Shown: positions 7,934 to 17,019, counted from the stretch's first letter. The stretch is 33,417 bases of DNA from Erythrobacter sp. (GCF_023653175.1 NZ_JAMNXL010000019.1:1-33417), one strand, 5' to 3'. Numbers and translations: made by a program. The notes: a model not told the origin generated them from the letters alone.

Positions 7934-8794
7934 TCAGTCCGCGCTCTCGACCTTGGGTTCGTAGCGCACTGGGGCGACCGAGTGGGCGAAGGGGCGCAAG
8001 GGGTGGCCGCGGATCTCGATCAGCGCATCCTCGATGCGCCGCCGCGCCTCGATGCTGATCGCCTTGCGGCCCTTGAAGTCCTCCGGGCTGAAGGGCTCGA
8101 GATAGTGGAGCCGGACCGGGAAGCTGCCCTTGCGCGAGAGGACGCGCTTGGCGTTGTTGAGGCCGCCTTCCTCGCCGATCCAGCCGATCCACTCGGCGAC
8201 CGGCCCGTAGTCGAGGATTACCGGCTGGACGAGCACACCGGGCGGGGGCGGCTCGAGCACCGAGAGCATCGAGGTCTTGAAGGGGAGCAGCGACTGCCCG
8301 TCGGTGGTGGTGCCTTCGGGGAAGACGGTGACCGACCAGTTGTCGACCAGCGCCTCCTTCAATGCGTTGATCTGCTCGGCCACGCCCATGCGGTGCTCGC
8401 GCTTGACGAAGACCGTGCGGTTGAGACTGGCGAGCCAGCCGACCACCGGCGCGCTCGCCAGCTCGGCCTTGGCAACGAAGGCGGTGCCGCTCGCGCCCGC
8501 GAGCGCGAGGATGTCGACCCAGGAGATGTGGTTGGCGACGAAGAACACGTCGCGCTTCAAATGCGTGCCCACCACCTGCACCCGCGCCCCGCACACCCGC
8601 GCGGCGTAGCGCAGGAACAGCATCGGGAAGGGCGAGCCGTAGGAGATGACGCGGTAAAGGTAGTGTAGGGGCACGAACACCAGCAGCAGCGCAATCAGCC
8701 CTGCCGAGCGCAAGCCGATGCGCAGCCAGCCGCCCGCGCTGATCGGGGTCACTTCGCCCCGCGCTGCAGCCTGCCGCAGCTCCCAATCAGTCAT
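7934..8794 (-). CDS. plsC: 1-acyl-sn-glycerol-3-phosphate acyltransferase (PlsC family)
   Basis: Membrane-bound acyltransferase of the LPLAT/PlsC family, acylating lysophosphatidic acid (or, in some alphaproteobacteria, lyso-ornithine lipid) in phospholipid synthesis. The 286-residue product has a hydrophobic segment at about residues 32-50 and the family motifs NHxxxxD (H89, D94) and FPEGTT (158-163), the latter binding the phosphate. Its ATG overlaps the end of fur by eight bases (8787-8794), so translation is coupled. In many relatives miaB follows; here the gene runs toward the convergent lysR pair instead. Whether it makes phosphatidic acid or ornithine lipid cannot be decided here. Confidence 0.9.
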   Translation of the reverse strand: MTDWELRQAAARGEVTPISAGGWLRIGLRSAGLIALLLVFVPLHYLYRVISYGSPFPMLFLRYAARVCGARVQVVGTHLKRDVFFVANHISWVDILALAGASGTAFVAKAELASAPVVGWLASLNRTVFVKREHRMGVAEQINALKEALVDNWSVTVFPEGTTTDGQSLLPFKTSMLSVLEPPPPGVLVQPVILDYGPVAEWIGWIGEEGGLNNAKRVLSRKGSFPVRLHYLEPFSPEDFKGRKAISIEARRRIEDALIEIRGHPLRPFAHSVAPVRYEPKVESAD

Positions 8795-9221
8795 TGCGCG
8801 AGAGCCGCACGCCGTAGAGCTCCATGCGGTGGTCGACCAGCCGGTAGCCGAGCCGCTCGGCGATCTGGCGCTGGAGCGCTTCGACCTCGGGATCGACGAA
8901 TTCGACGACCTTGCCGGTCTCGACGTCGATCAGGTGATTATGGTGGGCTTCGGGCACCGGCTCGTAGCGCGAGCGGCCGTCGCCGAAATCGTGGCGGTCG
9001 AGGATGCCCGCTTCCTCGAACAGGCGCACGGTGCGGTAGACCGTCGCGATCGAGATGCGCGGATCGATCGCCGCGGCGCGGCTGTGGAGCAGCTCGACAT
9101 CGGGGTGGTCTTCGCTTTCCGAAAGCACCCTCGCGATGACCCGGCGCTGTTCGGTGATGCGCAGGCCTTTTTCCGCGCAGAGTTGTTCGAGATCGATCTT
9201 GTGGGTCAAGAAAAGCTCCAT
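8787..9221 (-). CDS. fur: Fur-family metal-responsive repressor
   Basis: The 144-residue protein has the Fur winged helix (about 1-85, recognition region around ISIATVYRTVRLFEEAG) and the C-terminal dimerisation and metal-binding domain (HHNHLIDVETGKVVEF). It senses Fe(II) or Mn(II) and represses metal uptake genes. Both CxxC zinc motifs of the Escherichia coli protein are absent, as is usual for alphaproteobacterial Fur/Mur. The start is placed at the ATG at 9219-9221, just before the conserved THKIDLEQLC opening; an in-frame ATG at 9260 would add 13 residues without family likeness. The gene overlaps plsC and lies 163 bases after mucR on the same strand. Fur versus Mur (manganese) identity cannot be resolved from sequence. 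Confidence 0.93.
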   Translation of the reverse strand: MELFLTHKIDLEQLCAEKGLRITEQRRVIARVLSESEDHPDVELLHSRAAAIDPRISIATVYRTVRLFEEAGILDRHDFGDGRSRYEPVPEAHHNHLIDVETGKVVEFVDPEVEALQRQIAERLGYRLVDHRMELYGVRLSRND

Positions 9222-9384
9222 CGCCGTGCGCGGTGCCCCTTGCAGGTGCCAGCGCCCCAAAGCATTGCAGCCTCACCCCTACAGGGACGAGGCTGCTTGC
9301 TCAAGCGCGCCCGCCGCCCTTTCGACAGGGGCGGTGCGGGTGGCTGTCTGGATCAGACCCGGGTGCGACCCGAAGGGCCCGGTG

Positions 9385-9837
9385 TCAGACGGTCTTCTTG
9401 GCGCGGCGCGGCTTGGGCGCCACGGTGGTGCCCGGCTTGCGGCCGAGGCCGATCTTCTTGGCCAGATCGCGGCGCTTTTCGGCATAGTTGGGCGCGACCA
9501 TCGGATAGTCGGCCGGAAGGCCCCAGCGCGCACGGTATTCTTCGGGGCTCATGTTGAAATTGGTGCGAAGATAGCGCTTGAGCATCTTCAGCTTCTTGCC
9601 GTCTTCAAGGCACACGATGTAATCGGGCTTGACCGAATTGCGGATCGCGACGGCCGGCTGGGGCTTCGCTTCTTCCACAACCGGCGTCTCACCGAGATTG
9701 GCAAGTGCCGTGTAGACGTTGGTGATGAGGCTGGGGACATCAGCCACGGCAACATCATTGTTGCTGAGGTGCGCTGCGACGATGTCGCTGGTCAGCGTGA
9801 TAAGCGTTTCTTTCATATCGATTTCCAAGTCTTGCAT
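9385..9837 (-). CDS. MucR/Ros-family transcriptional regulator with degenerate zinc site
   Basis: The 150-residue protein belongs to the MucR/Ros family, which binds AT-rich DNA and acts as a nucleoid-like global repressor in alphaproteobacteria. The N-terminal half (about 8-50) is the oligomerisation region; the DNA-binding domain covers about 70-135 and ends in a basic tail. In Ros the zinc ligands are Cys2-His2; here the corresponding positions are C76, D79, Y89 and N93/F94, so only one classic ligand remains. The start ATG at 9835-9837 has GAGGAA upstream; an internal ATG at codon 8 is also possible. It is downstream of rimI on the same strand, separated by 113 bases rich in inverted repeats. 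Confidence 0.92.
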   Translation of the reverse strand: MQDLEIDMKETLITLTSDIVAAHLSNNDVAVADVPSLITNVYTALANLGETPVVEEAKPQPAVAIRNSVKPDYIVCLEDGKKLKMLKRYLRTNFNMSPEEYRARWGLPADYPMVAPNYAEKRRDLAKKIGLGRKPGTTVAPKPRRAKKTV

Positions 9838-9874
9838 GAGTTCCTCACTGGCGTCTTTTTCGCTGCGCCGGTTA

Positions 9875-9939
9875 TTGCGCCATGGCGCAAGTCATTTGGC
9901 ATAGCAACTAGGTTGCTTTGCCTGTTCGCGATTTCGCGA
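9875..9939. promoter_or_regulatory. Cluster of three inverted repeats upstream of mucR
   Basis: Between rimI and mucR lie TTGCGCCATGGCGCAA (9875-9890, a perfect 16-base palindrome 38 bases upstream of the mucR ATG), GCAAC-TAG-GTTGC (9904-9916) and TCGCGA-TT-TCGCGA (9926-9939, just after the rimI stop). They could be a regulator site at the mucR promoter, or RNA hairpins ending the rimI transcript. The function is inferred only. Confidence 0.4.
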
Positions 9940-9950
9940 TGAATGGAGTT

Positions 9951-10430
9951 TCAGCCGATCGAGCGCGCAAAAGTAATCGCGTCGATTCTTTCGCCGTTAG
10001 CCATATGGTAATAGTTGCGCCGCTCTCCAATCGGTTCGAAGCCGAACTTGCGATACAGATGGATAGCGGGATTGCCGCGCCGCATTTCGAGAAATACGCG
10101 TTCCGTGCCGCGGGTTCGGGCGGCTGCGAAGAGATGTTCGACCAGCGCCGCCCCGACGCCGCGCCGCCGCGCCCCGGGCGTGACCGCGATCAGCAGCAGC
10201 TCCTCCTCGTCGAGCACGTGGCGGGTGAGCACGAAACCGGCAGGGGCAGGGGCAGGGTCGGGGCCCTCGGGGATCAGGCGGCCCGCCGCATCGACCACCA
10301 GCGCATGGGTGCTCGGCAGGCCGAGCGCATCGGCGACCTGCCGGCGGTTCCAGGCCTCGCCGTAAGCCGGATCGAAGGCCGCCTCCATCACCGCCATGAT
10401 CCGGTCGAGGAGGTGCGGGCAGGGCGTCAT
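9951..10430 (-). CDS. rimI: Ribosomal-protein-alanine N-acetyltransferase RimI-like GNAT
   Basis: GNAT acetyltransferase expected to acetylate the N-terminus of ribosomal protein S18 or related targets using acetyl-CoA. The 159-residue product has the acetyl-CoA pyrophosphate loop RRRGVG and the C-terminal YRKFGFEPIGERRNYY region typical of RimI. The ATG at 10428-10430 overlaps the tsaB stop in an ATGA arrangement, so the long upstream extension of this frame (which runs antiparallel over tsaB in another frame) is not used. The tsaB-rimI pair is a widely conserved neighbourhood. Confidence 0.92.
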   Translation of the reverse strand: MTPCPHLLDRIMAVMEAAFDPAYGEAWNRRQVADALGLPSTHALVVDAAGRLIPEGPDPAPAPAGFVLTRHVLDEEELLLIAVTPGARRRGVGAALVEHLFAAARTRGTERVFLEMRRGNPAIHLYRKFGFEPIGERRNYYHMANGERIDAITFARSIG

Positions 10431-11053
10431 GCGGCCCCCGGCACCTTCATCGGCGTCGCATCGGGCCCGCGGCCATAGATTGGGGCCAGCGCGGGGGTGA
10501 GGAGGCCAGGGTCGAGCAGAATGACGGCTGCGGCATCGGGCAGCAGGTCGAGCGCCTCGGCGCCCGTCCCCTCGGCCAGCAGCGCCGCGCGGTTGCCGGC
10601 GACGAGCGCGGCGGGCGGGCGGGCGCGGGCGGCCTCGGGGGTGAGCGAGGCGGTCTCGCCCAGCGGCAGCCCGTCGGAGCCGAAATCGGCCACGAACCAC
10701 TCGCCGTGGCCGCCGTTGGTGCACACCGTCACGCCCCCGCCGGGGGGGCGCGCGGCGAGGGCTTGCGCGGCGATCAGCGCGAGCGTGGGAAAGCCCAGCA
10801 CCTCGGCCCCCCAGGCAAAACCCAGCGCACGCGCGGTCGCAAGCCCGATGCGCACGCCGGTGAAGCTGCCCGGGCCGAGGCTGACGAGGATCCGCTGGCA
10901 GCGCCCCTTGTCCGGCAGCGCGGCGATCATCGGCACCAGCGCCTCGGCATGGCCGCGGCCGAGAATGCGATGGTCGTGCGCGATACTCGCCTCGCCCTCG
11001 AAAAGGGCGATGGAACAGGCCTCGGAGGCGGTTTCGATGGCAAGCGTCCGCAT
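10427..11053 (-). CDS. tsaB: tRNA threonylcarbamoyladenosine biosynthesis protein TsaB
   Basis: Partner of TsaD in the complex that adds threonylcarbamoyl to A37 of ANN-decoding tRNAs. The 208-residue product begins with the ASKHA-fold phosphate-1-like motif LAIETASEACSIAL and has the family segments GRGHAEALVPMI and SLGPGSFTGVRIGLATARALGFA. It lacks the metal-binding HxxxH of TsaD, though GRGHAE aligns to that region, which is normal for TsaB. It overlaps rimI by four bases and begins 50 bases after the nitroreductase stop. Confidence 0.95.
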   Translation of the reverse strand: MRTLAIETASEACSIALFEGEASIAHDHRILGRGHAEALVPMIAALPDKGRCQRILVSLGPGSFTGVRIGLATARALGFAWGAEVLGFPTLALIAAQALAARPPGGGVTVCTNGGHGEWFVADFGSDGLPLGETASLTPEAARARPPAALVAGNRAALLAEGTGAEALDLLPDAAAVILLDPGLLTPALAPIYGRGPDATPMKVPGAA

Positions 11054-11103
11054 CGCATCGCGCCCTGCCTCAGCGCAGGAGCGCGCGCAAGCGGGGATGC
11101 GCG

Positions 11104-11712
11104 TCAGGCGATGCGGTTGAAGGTTGCGAAATCGGGGCGGGGCGAGCGCGGGAAGATGCTCGCCGGATCGCCATAGCCGACCGAGCAGATGAAGTTGACC
11201 CGGTGGCGGGGTTCATCGGCGAAGAAGGCGGCATTGACGGCAGCCACGTCGAAGCCCGACATCGGCCCGCAATCGAGCCCGAGCGCGCGCGCGGCGAGCA
11301 TCAGGTAGGCGCCTTGCAGCGAGGAGTTGCGGAACGCCCCTTCCTCGCGGCCGGCCTCGTTGCCCTCGAACCAGCTCTTGGCGTCGGTGTGCGGGAACAG
11401 CCAGGGCAGTTCCTCGTGGAAATCGATGTCGTAGCCGATCACCGCGGTCACCGGAGCGGCGGCGACCTTGGCCTTGTTGCCTTCGGAGACGCATTCGACG
11501 AGCTTGGCCTTGGCCTCCGGCGACTTGACCCAGACGATCCGCGCCGGCTGCATGTTGGCCGAGGTCGGCGCCATCTTCACGAGATCCCAGATCGCGTGAA
11601 GCTGCTCATCGCTGACGGGCCGGTCAAGCCAACCGTTGTAGCTGCGCGCCTCGTCGAACAGCTGTGCGAGCGCCTCGGGCGAGAGCGCGTGATCGTGGAA
11701 CTGCGTCGTCAT
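11104..11712 (-). CDS. Nitroreductase-family protein (RutE/malonic semialdehyde reductase-like)
   Basis: FMN-dependent oxidoreductase of the nitroreductase superfamily. The 202-residue product resembles RutE-type 3-hydroxypropionate dehydrogenase, which reduces malonic semialdehyde: opening region with [17 protein letters not shown], the FMN-contacting [16 protein letters not shown], and the C-terminal [10 protein letters not shown]. The ATG at 11710-11712 overlaps the nfu stop (ATGA), so an upstream extension to 11808 is rejected. No other pyrimidine-degradation (rut) gene is nearby, so a general quinone or nitro reductase role is as likely as the RutE reaction. Confidence 0.88.
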   Translation of the reverse strand: MTTQFHDHALSPEALAQLFDEARSYNGWLDRPVSDEQLHAIWDLVKMAPTSANMQPARIVWVKSPEAKAKLVECVSEGNKAKVAAAPVTAVIGYDIDFHEELPWLFPHTDAKSWFEGNEAGREEGAFRNSSLQGAYLMLAARALGLDCGPMSGFDVAAVNAAFFADEPRHRVNFICSVGYGDPASIFPRSPRPDFATFNRIA

Positions 11713-12290
11713 GCGGCGCGCACTTCGGTGACCTCGGGGACGTAGTGCTTCAGCAGCCCCTCGATCCCGTGCTTGAGGGTCGCGGTGCTCGACGGGCAGC
11801 CCGCGCACGAGCCCTGCAAGGTGAGGTAGACCACCCCGTCACGGAAACCGCGATAGGCGATATCGCCCCCGTCTCCGGCGACAGCGGGGCGCACGCGGGT
11901 TTCGAGCAGCTCGTTGATCGCGGCGATGACGTCAGCGTCCTCGGCACGTTCCTCGACGGCGAGATCATCCTCGGGCGCGGGTACAGCGATGCCGTTGGCG
12001 GTGCCGGGCGTGAAGAGCGGGGCCTCGGAGACGAAATGGTCGAGCAGGATCGCGATCACCTGCGGCCGCAGCGCGCTCCAGTCGGCGCCTGGCGCGGCGG
12101 TGACGGACACGAAGTCCGCGCCGAAGAACACGTTCACCACCTCGCCCGTGTCGAAGATCGCGCTCGCAAGCGGGCTTGCCTCGGCAGCCTCGGGGGTGGC
12201 GAATTCGCGGCTGCCTGCGGCCATGACGGTCTGGCCGGGCAGGAACTTCAGTGCCGCGGGGTTGGGGGTGGTTTCGGTCTCGATGAACAT
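11709..12290 (-). CDS. NifU-family Fe-S cluster scaffold/carrier (Nfu)
   Basis: The 193-residue protein has an N-terminal Nfu_N domain (about 1-90, beginning [11 protein letters not shown]) and a C-terminal NifU domain with the cluster-binding CxxC at C162 and C165 (GSCAGCPSS). It carries and delivers 4Fe-4S clusters, for example to radical-SAM enzymes such as MiaB, which is encoded in the same region. The ATG at 12288-12290 matches the family start; one three codons upstream (12299) is also possible. It heads the minus-strand operon and diverges from the M16 peptidase gene across about 125 bases, which must contain both promoters. Confidence 0.93.
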   Translation of the reverse strand: MFIETETTPNPAALKFLPGQTVMAAGSREFATPEAAEASPLASAIFDTGEVVNVFFGADFVSVTAAPGADWSALRPQVIAILLDHFVSEAPLFTPGTANGIAVPAPEDDLAVEERAEDADVIAAINELLETRVRPAVAGDGGDIAYRGFRDGVVYLTLQGSCAGCPSSTATLKHGIEGLLKHYVPEVTEVRAA

Positions 12291-12415
12291 GGCCTCCATC
12301 TAGGGTGCGCCCGCGCGAGGGGCAAGGGCAAGTCCCGCGCCTTGCCCGACGCTCGCGCGCAAATCGCGAAAAGCATTCACTATCGCTTCAGACTTTGCCG
12401 CCTTATAGTGCCCCC

Positions 12416-15400
12416 ATGACGTCTTTCTCCCGCGCCTCGCGCGTGCTCGCCCTCGTTCTTGCCCCGCTGGTCGCGCTGCAGCCGTTGCTTGCCGACGAGG
12501 CGGCGGCGCCCGCTCAGGACAAGACCAACAAGCGGGTCGTCAACGTCCCGCATGGCACGACCCAGGCTCCGGCCCCGGCCGCCTCTCCGGCGCCGGTCGC
12601 GCCCCCGGTGCCCGCGCCGCAGGCTCTGCAGACCGGCAGCACCGTGCCGTGGCTCTACCGCGGCTCGGACATTCCGGTCGATGACGAGTGGCTGTTCGGC
12701 GAGATGAAGAACGGGCTGCGCTATGCCGTGCGCCGCAACGGCGTGCCGCCGCGCCAGGTCTCGATCCGGGTGCGCATCGATGCAGGCTCGCTCCACGAGA
12801 TGGACAACGAACAGGGCTTTGCCCACCTGCTCGAACACCTGCTGTTCCGCGAGAGCAAGTATCTCGGCAAGGCCGAGGCGATCTCGGCCTGGCAGCGGCT
12901 GGGCGCGACCTTCGGCAACGACACCAATGCCGAGACCACGCCGACCCACACCGCCTACAAGCTCGACATCCCCAATATCGACGATGCCAAGCTTGCCGAA
13001 AGCTTCAAGCTGCTCTCGGGCATGATCCGCGAGCCGGTATTGTCCGACGGCAATGTCGGGGCCGAGCGCCCGATCGTGCTCGCCGAAAAGCGCGAACGCG
13101 GCGGGGCGGCGCAGCGGACCGGCGATCTCACTCGCCAGACCTTCTTTGCCGGCCAGCGGCTCGCGGTGCGCAATCCGATCGGCACCGATGCGACGCTGAA
13201 CGGCGCGGACGGTGCGGCGGTGCAGGCCTTCTACGACCGCTGGTACCGGCCCGAGAACACCGTGATCGTGGTCGCGGGCGATGCCGATCCGATGGTGCTC
13301 GCCGGGCTTGTGGAGCAATGGTTCGGCGATTGGGAGGGCACCGGCACGCCGGGCGTCGCACCCGACTTCGGCGATCCGGTCGCGCCCAAGGGCACCCCCA
13401 AGCCGGTCGGCGGGCTGCCCCCGATCGGGGAATTGGCAGTCGCTGTCGAACCCGACCTGCCGCGCAGCCTTACCTACGCGATCCTGCGCCCGTGGCGCCC
13501 TGTTCAGGACACGGTCGTCTATAACGAGGGCCTGATGACCGATGCGGTGGCGCAGGCGATCATCAACCGCCGGCTCGAAAGCCGCGCGCGCGGGGGCGGG
13601 AGCTTCCTTTATGCGCAGGTCCAGCAGGACGATGTCTCGCGCTCGACCGACGCCACCTTCGTGACCTTCGCGCCGCTCTCGGCCGACTGGAAGGCCGCGC
13701 TCGCCGATGTGCGCAGCGTCATCGCCGATGCCATCGCCAACCCGCCCACGCGCGAGGAGATCGACCGCGAGGTCGCGCAGTTCGACGTGGTCTTCGCCAA
13801 CGGGGTCGAACAGGAAAGCGTGCAATCGGGCAGCGATCTGGCTGACAATCTCGTCAACGCGGTCGACATCCGCGAGACTGTCGCCGCGCCTGAAGTGGTG
13901 CTGGGGGTGCTGCGGGGCATGAAGCCGCGCCTCACGCCGGCGGCGGTGCTCAAGCGCACCCGCGCATTGTTCGAGGGCACGGTGACGCGCGGCGTCTATG
14001 TGACCCCTGCCGCGGGCGAGGCCGATGTGCCCGCGATCCGCACCGCGCTCGCCAGCAAGGCGGCGGCCGACGCTTCGGCGCGGGTGGGGGGCGCCGCGAT
14101 CGCCTTTGCCGACCTGCCCCCGGTGGGCGCGCCGGGCGCCATCGCCGCGCAGACCCCGCTCGGGGTGCTCGAGGTCGATCAGGTCGATTTTGCCAACGGC
14201 GTCAAGGCGCTGCTGTGGTCCAACGATGCCGAACCCGGCCGCGTCACGGTGCGCGTGCGTTTCGGCGCGGGCTGGCGCGCCTTCGACGCAGGCAGCGCGG
14301 TCTATGCCGATCTCGGCCAGCAGGCGCTGGTCGGCTCAGGGCTGGGCGAACTCGGCCAGAACGAGATCGACCGGCTGGCCTCGGGCCGCAAGCTCGGCTT
14401 CGATTTCGCCATCGACGATGCGGTCTTCACTTTTACCGCGCAGACCCGTGCGGAGGACGTCAACGACCAGCTCTACCTGTTTGCCGCCAAGCTCGGGATG
14501 CCGCGCTGGGACAAGGAGCCGGTGCTGCGCGCTAAGGCCGGGGCGGAGCTGGCCTACAACACCTATGCGACCAGCCCCGGCGGCGTGCTCAACCGCGATC
14601 TCGAATATCTCGTGACCGGCGGCGACGGGCGCTTTGCCACCCCCGATCCGGCTGCGCTCAAGACTGCCACGCCTGAGGAATTCCGCAAGGTGTGGGAGCC
14701 GCTGCTGAAGCAGGGCCCGATCGAGGTGCTGGTGTTCGGCGAGTTCGATAAGACCAAGGTGATCGAGCAGCTGCGCCGCACCTTCGGGGCGCTCGGCCCA
14801 CGCGATCCGATCCCCGCCGATATCGCCGCGCGCGTCCCCGGTTTTGCCCCGGCGGCCGAGAAGCCCACGGTCGTCACCCACCGCGGCGATGCCAACCAGG
14901 CCGCGGCCGTGGTCGCGTGGCGCAGCGGGGGCGGGACCGAAGACTTGCGCGAAAGCCGCCAGCTCGAAATTCTCACCCAGTTATTCAACAACCGGCTGAT
15001 GGACGCGCTGCGCGAACGCGCCGGGGCGAGCTATGCGCCGCAGGTGTTCTCGAGCTGGCCCGCCGATCTTGCCAGCGGCGGCCGGATCACCGCGGTCGCC
15101 CAGCTCGAGCCCGCCTTCGTGCCGACGTTCTTCGCCGAGGCCGACAAGATCGCCGCCGACCTTGCCGCCAATCCGCCCACCGCCGACGAGCTTGCGCGGG
15201 TGACCGAGCCGCTCGCGCAGCTGATCCGCCGCGCTTCGACCGGGAACCAGTTCTGGCTTTACAACATTGAGGGCGCGACCCGGGACCCGGTGCGCATCGG
15301 GATGCTGCGCTCGTTGCTGCCCGATTACTCGCAGACCACGCCTGCCGCGATGCAGGCGCTGGCGGCGCGCTATCTGGTGCAGGACCGCACCTTCCGCATG

Positions 15401-15490
15401 GCGATCATCCCGGAAGGCCAGACCCTCGCCGAGGCGGCGCCTGCAGGTGCGGGTGCAAATCCTGCGCAAGAGGCGCTGGTGGGGCGTTGA
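12416..15490 (+). CDS. Periplasmic M16 (pitrilysin/insulinase) family zinc metallopeptidase
   Basis: The 1024-residue product begins with a signal peptide (hydrophobic residues about 10-25, likely cleavage after LLA at 26), then a Pro/Ala-rich linker (about 40-70). It carries four M16-type repeats: an active first half with the inverted zinc motif HLLEH (H137, E140, H141) and a downstream glutamate cluster AEKRER (E224/E227), and an inactive second half without HxxEH. Single-chain enzymes of this type degrade peptides in the periplasm. The ATG at 12416 starts the signal peptide; upstream in-frame codons to 12305 overlap the nfu promoter region and are not used. Two large repeats per half and the length fit the pitrilysin group. 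Substrate unknown. Confidence 0.93.
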   Translation: MTSFSRASRVLALVLAPLVALQPLLADEAAAPAQDKTNKRVVNVPHGTTQAPAPAASPAPVAPPVPAPQALQTGSTVPWLYRGSDIPVDDEWLFGEMKNGLRYAVRRNGVPPRQVSIRVRIDAGSLHEMDNEQGFAHLLEHLLFRESKYLGKAEAISAWQRLGATFGNDTNAETTPTHTAYKLDIPNIDDAKLAESFKLLSGMIREPVLSDGNVGAERPIVLAEKRERGGAAQRTGDLTRQTFFAGQRLAVRNPIGTDATLNGADGAAVQAFYDRWYRPENTVIVVAGDADPMVLAGLVEQWFGDWEGTGTPGVAPDFGDPVAPKGTPKPVGGLPPIGELAVAVEPDLPRSLTYAILRPWRPVQDTVVYNEGLMTDAVAQAIINRRLESRARGGGSFLYAQVQQDDVSRSTDATFVTFAPLSADWKAALADVRSVIADAIANPPTREEIDREVAQFDVVFANGVEQESVQSGSDLADNLVNAVDIRETVAAPEVVLGVLRGMKPRLTPAAVLKRTRALFEGTVTRGVYVTPAAGEADVPAIRTALASKAAADASARVGGAAIAFADLPPVGAPGAIAAQTPLGVLEVDQVDFANGVKALLWSNDAEPGRVTVRVRFGAGWRAFDAGSAVYADLGQQALVGSGLGELGQNEIDRLASGRKLGFDFAIDDAVFTFTAQTRAEDVNDQLYLFAAKLGMPRWDKEPVLRAKAGAELAYNTYATSPGGVLNRDLEYLVTGGDGRFATPDPAALKTATPEEFRKVWEPLLKQGPIEVLVFGEFDKTKVIEQLRRTFGALGPRDPIPADIAARVPGFAPAAEKPTVVTHRGDANQAAAVVAWRSGGGTEDLRESRQLEILTQLFNNRLMDALRERAGASYAPQVFSSWPADLASGGRITAVAQLEPAFVPTFFAEADKIAADLAANPPTADELARVTEPLAQLIRRASTGNQFWLYNIEGATRDPVRIGMLRSLLPDYSQTTPAAMQALAARYLVQDRTFRMAIIPEGQTLAEAAPAGAGANPAQEALVGR

Positions 15491-15496
15491 TCGTTC

Positions 15497-15515
15497 CGCC
15501 CGCTGACAGTGGGCG
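15497..15515 (+). terminator. Hairpin after the M16 gene
   Basis: CGCCCGC (15497-15503), loop TGACA, GTGGGCG (15509-15515) makes a seven-pair stem with one G-U, seven bases after the stop codon. The following bases are A-rich and not a T-run, so termination strength is uncertain. Confidence 0.35.
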
Positions 15516-15612
15516 AGAAATAAAGTTGTGCCGCGTGGCATTGCCGCTTTACACTTCGGCCTGCGCTCGGGTAGCGGGCGCGGCCTTCGCGGTGTTGTCC
15601 GCGCGCGCTTGA

Positions 15613-17019
15613 ATGGAAAGAGTGAAGACCGTGCCCGAGACCTGGACCCCCGAGAGCTGGAAGGCCCACGAAGCGCGCCACCTGCCGCATTACGAGGATG
15701 CAGCGGAACTGGCCGAGGCGGAAAAGACCCTCTCGTCCTATCCCCCGCTGGTCTTTGCGGGTGAGGCGCGCGCGCTCAAGGCCGATCTGGCGCAGGTCGC
15801 GGGCGGTCACGGTTTCCTGCTCCAGGGCGGCGACTGCGCCGAGAGCTTCGCCGAGTTCCACCCCAACAACATCCGCGACACGTTCCGCGTGCTGCTGCAG
15901 ATGGCGGTGGTGATGACATTCGCTTCCAAGCGCCCGGTGGTGAAGGTCGGACGCATGGCGGGCCAGTTCGCCAAGCCGCGCTCTTCGGCCACCGAGACGA
16001 TCGACGGCGTGACCCTGCCGAGCTACCTCGGCGACAATATCAACGGGATCGAGTTCGACCCCGTCAGCCGCCGCAATGATCCGGCGCGCATGGTGAAGGC
16101 CTATTCGCAGGCCGCCGCGACGCTCAACCTGCTGCGCGCCTTTGCGGGCGGGGGCTATGCCAACCTCAGGCAGGTGCACCAGTGGACGCTCGATTTCATG
16201 GGCCGCACGCCCTGGACCGAGAAGTTTGCCCAGATGGCCGACCGCATCGGCGAGGCGCTCGATTTCATGGAAGCCTGCGGGATCGATCCGGGCACCGTGC
16301 CGCAGCTGAAGGGTACCAGCTTCTATACCAGCCACGAAGCGCTGCTGCTGCCCTACGAGCAGGCGATGAGCCGGCGGGATTCGCTCACCGGCGATTGGTA
16401 TGCGACCAGCGCCCACATGCTGTGGATCGGCGATCGCACCCGCTTCCCCGGCTCGGCCCACATCGAATTCGCGCGCGGGATCGGCAATCCGCTGGGCATG
16501 AAGTGCGGGCCCAGCCTCGAGCCTGATGCGCTGCTGCGCCTGCTCGACGATCTGAACCCCAAGCGTGAGGCGGGCCGCATCACGCTCATCAGCCGCTTTG
16601 GCCACGACAAGGTCGAGGACGGGCTGCCCAACCTGGTGCGCGCCGTCATGCGCGAAGGCCACCCGGTGGTGTGGTCTTGCGATCCGATGCACGGCAATGT
16701 CGTGAAGTCCGACTCCGGCTTCAAGACCCGCCCCTTCGACCGCATCCTTCGCGAGGTGAAGGGCTTCTTCGCCGTCCACCGCGCCGAAGGTTCGCACCCC
16801 GGCGGCATCCACATCGAGATGACCGGGCAGGACGTGACCGAATGCGTCGGCGGGGCTGTGGCGATCACCGAGGAACGCCTCGGCGACCGCTATCACACGC
16901 ATTGCGATCCGCGCCTCAATGCCGAACAATCGCTCGAGCTTGCCTTCCTTGTGGCCGAGATGCTCAACGAGGCGGCGGGCGGCGGGCGCGTTAACGAGGG
17001 GCACGCCCACGCTGCCTGA
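15613..17019 (+). CDS. Class II 3-deoxy-7-phosphoheptulonate (DAHP) synthase
   Basis: First enzyme of the shikimate pathway, joining phosphoenolpyruvate and erythrose 4-phosphate. The 468-residue product is the class II (AroA-II, plant/mycobacterial-like) type. The metal-binding residues of Mycobacterium tuberculosis DAHP synthase all have counterparts with matching spacing: C75 (QGGDCAE), H360 (DPMHGN), E402 (HIEMTGQ) and D432 (HCDPRLN). The ATG at 15613 is used; GTG codons at 15622 and 15631 are possible alternatives, the second placed about ten bases after a GGAAAG. It stands alone as a single gene, with no other aromatic gene in the window. Feedback regulation cannot be read from sequence. 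Confidence 0.96.
   Translation: MERVKTVPETWTPESWKAHEARHLPHYEDAAELAEAEKTLSSYPPLVFAGEARALKADLAQVAGGHGFLLQGGDCAESFAEFHPNNIRDTFRVLLQMAVVMTFASKRPVVKVGRMAGQFAKPRSSATETIDGVTLPSYLGDNINGIEFDPVSRRNDPARMVKAYSQAAATLNLLRAFAGGGYANLRQVHQWTLDFMGRTPWTEKFAQMADRIGEALDFMEACGIDPGTVPQLKGTSFYTSHEALLLPYEQAMSRRDSLTGDWYATSAHMLWIGDRTRFPGSAHIEFARGIGNPLGMKCGPSLEPDALLRLLDDLNPKREAGRITLISRFGHDKVEDGLPNLVRAVMREGHPVVWSCDPMHGNVVKSDSGFKTRPFDRILREVKGFFAVHRAEGSHPGGIHIEMTGQDVTECVGGAVAITEERLGDRYHTHCDPRLNAEQSLELAFLVAEMLNEAAGGGRVNEGHAHAA

Noticed and set aside
9314..9358. GC-rich hairpins between mucR and fur (CCGCCC/GGGCGG and GTCTG/CAGAC) as a terminator or riboswitch
   Set aside because: Stems are short, no T-tract follows on the minus strand and no known riboswitch pattern is seen.
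12380..13825. 481-codon minus-strand frame opposite the M16 gene
   Set aside because: Antisense shadow; the plus-strand frame has a signal peptide and HLLEH zinc site.
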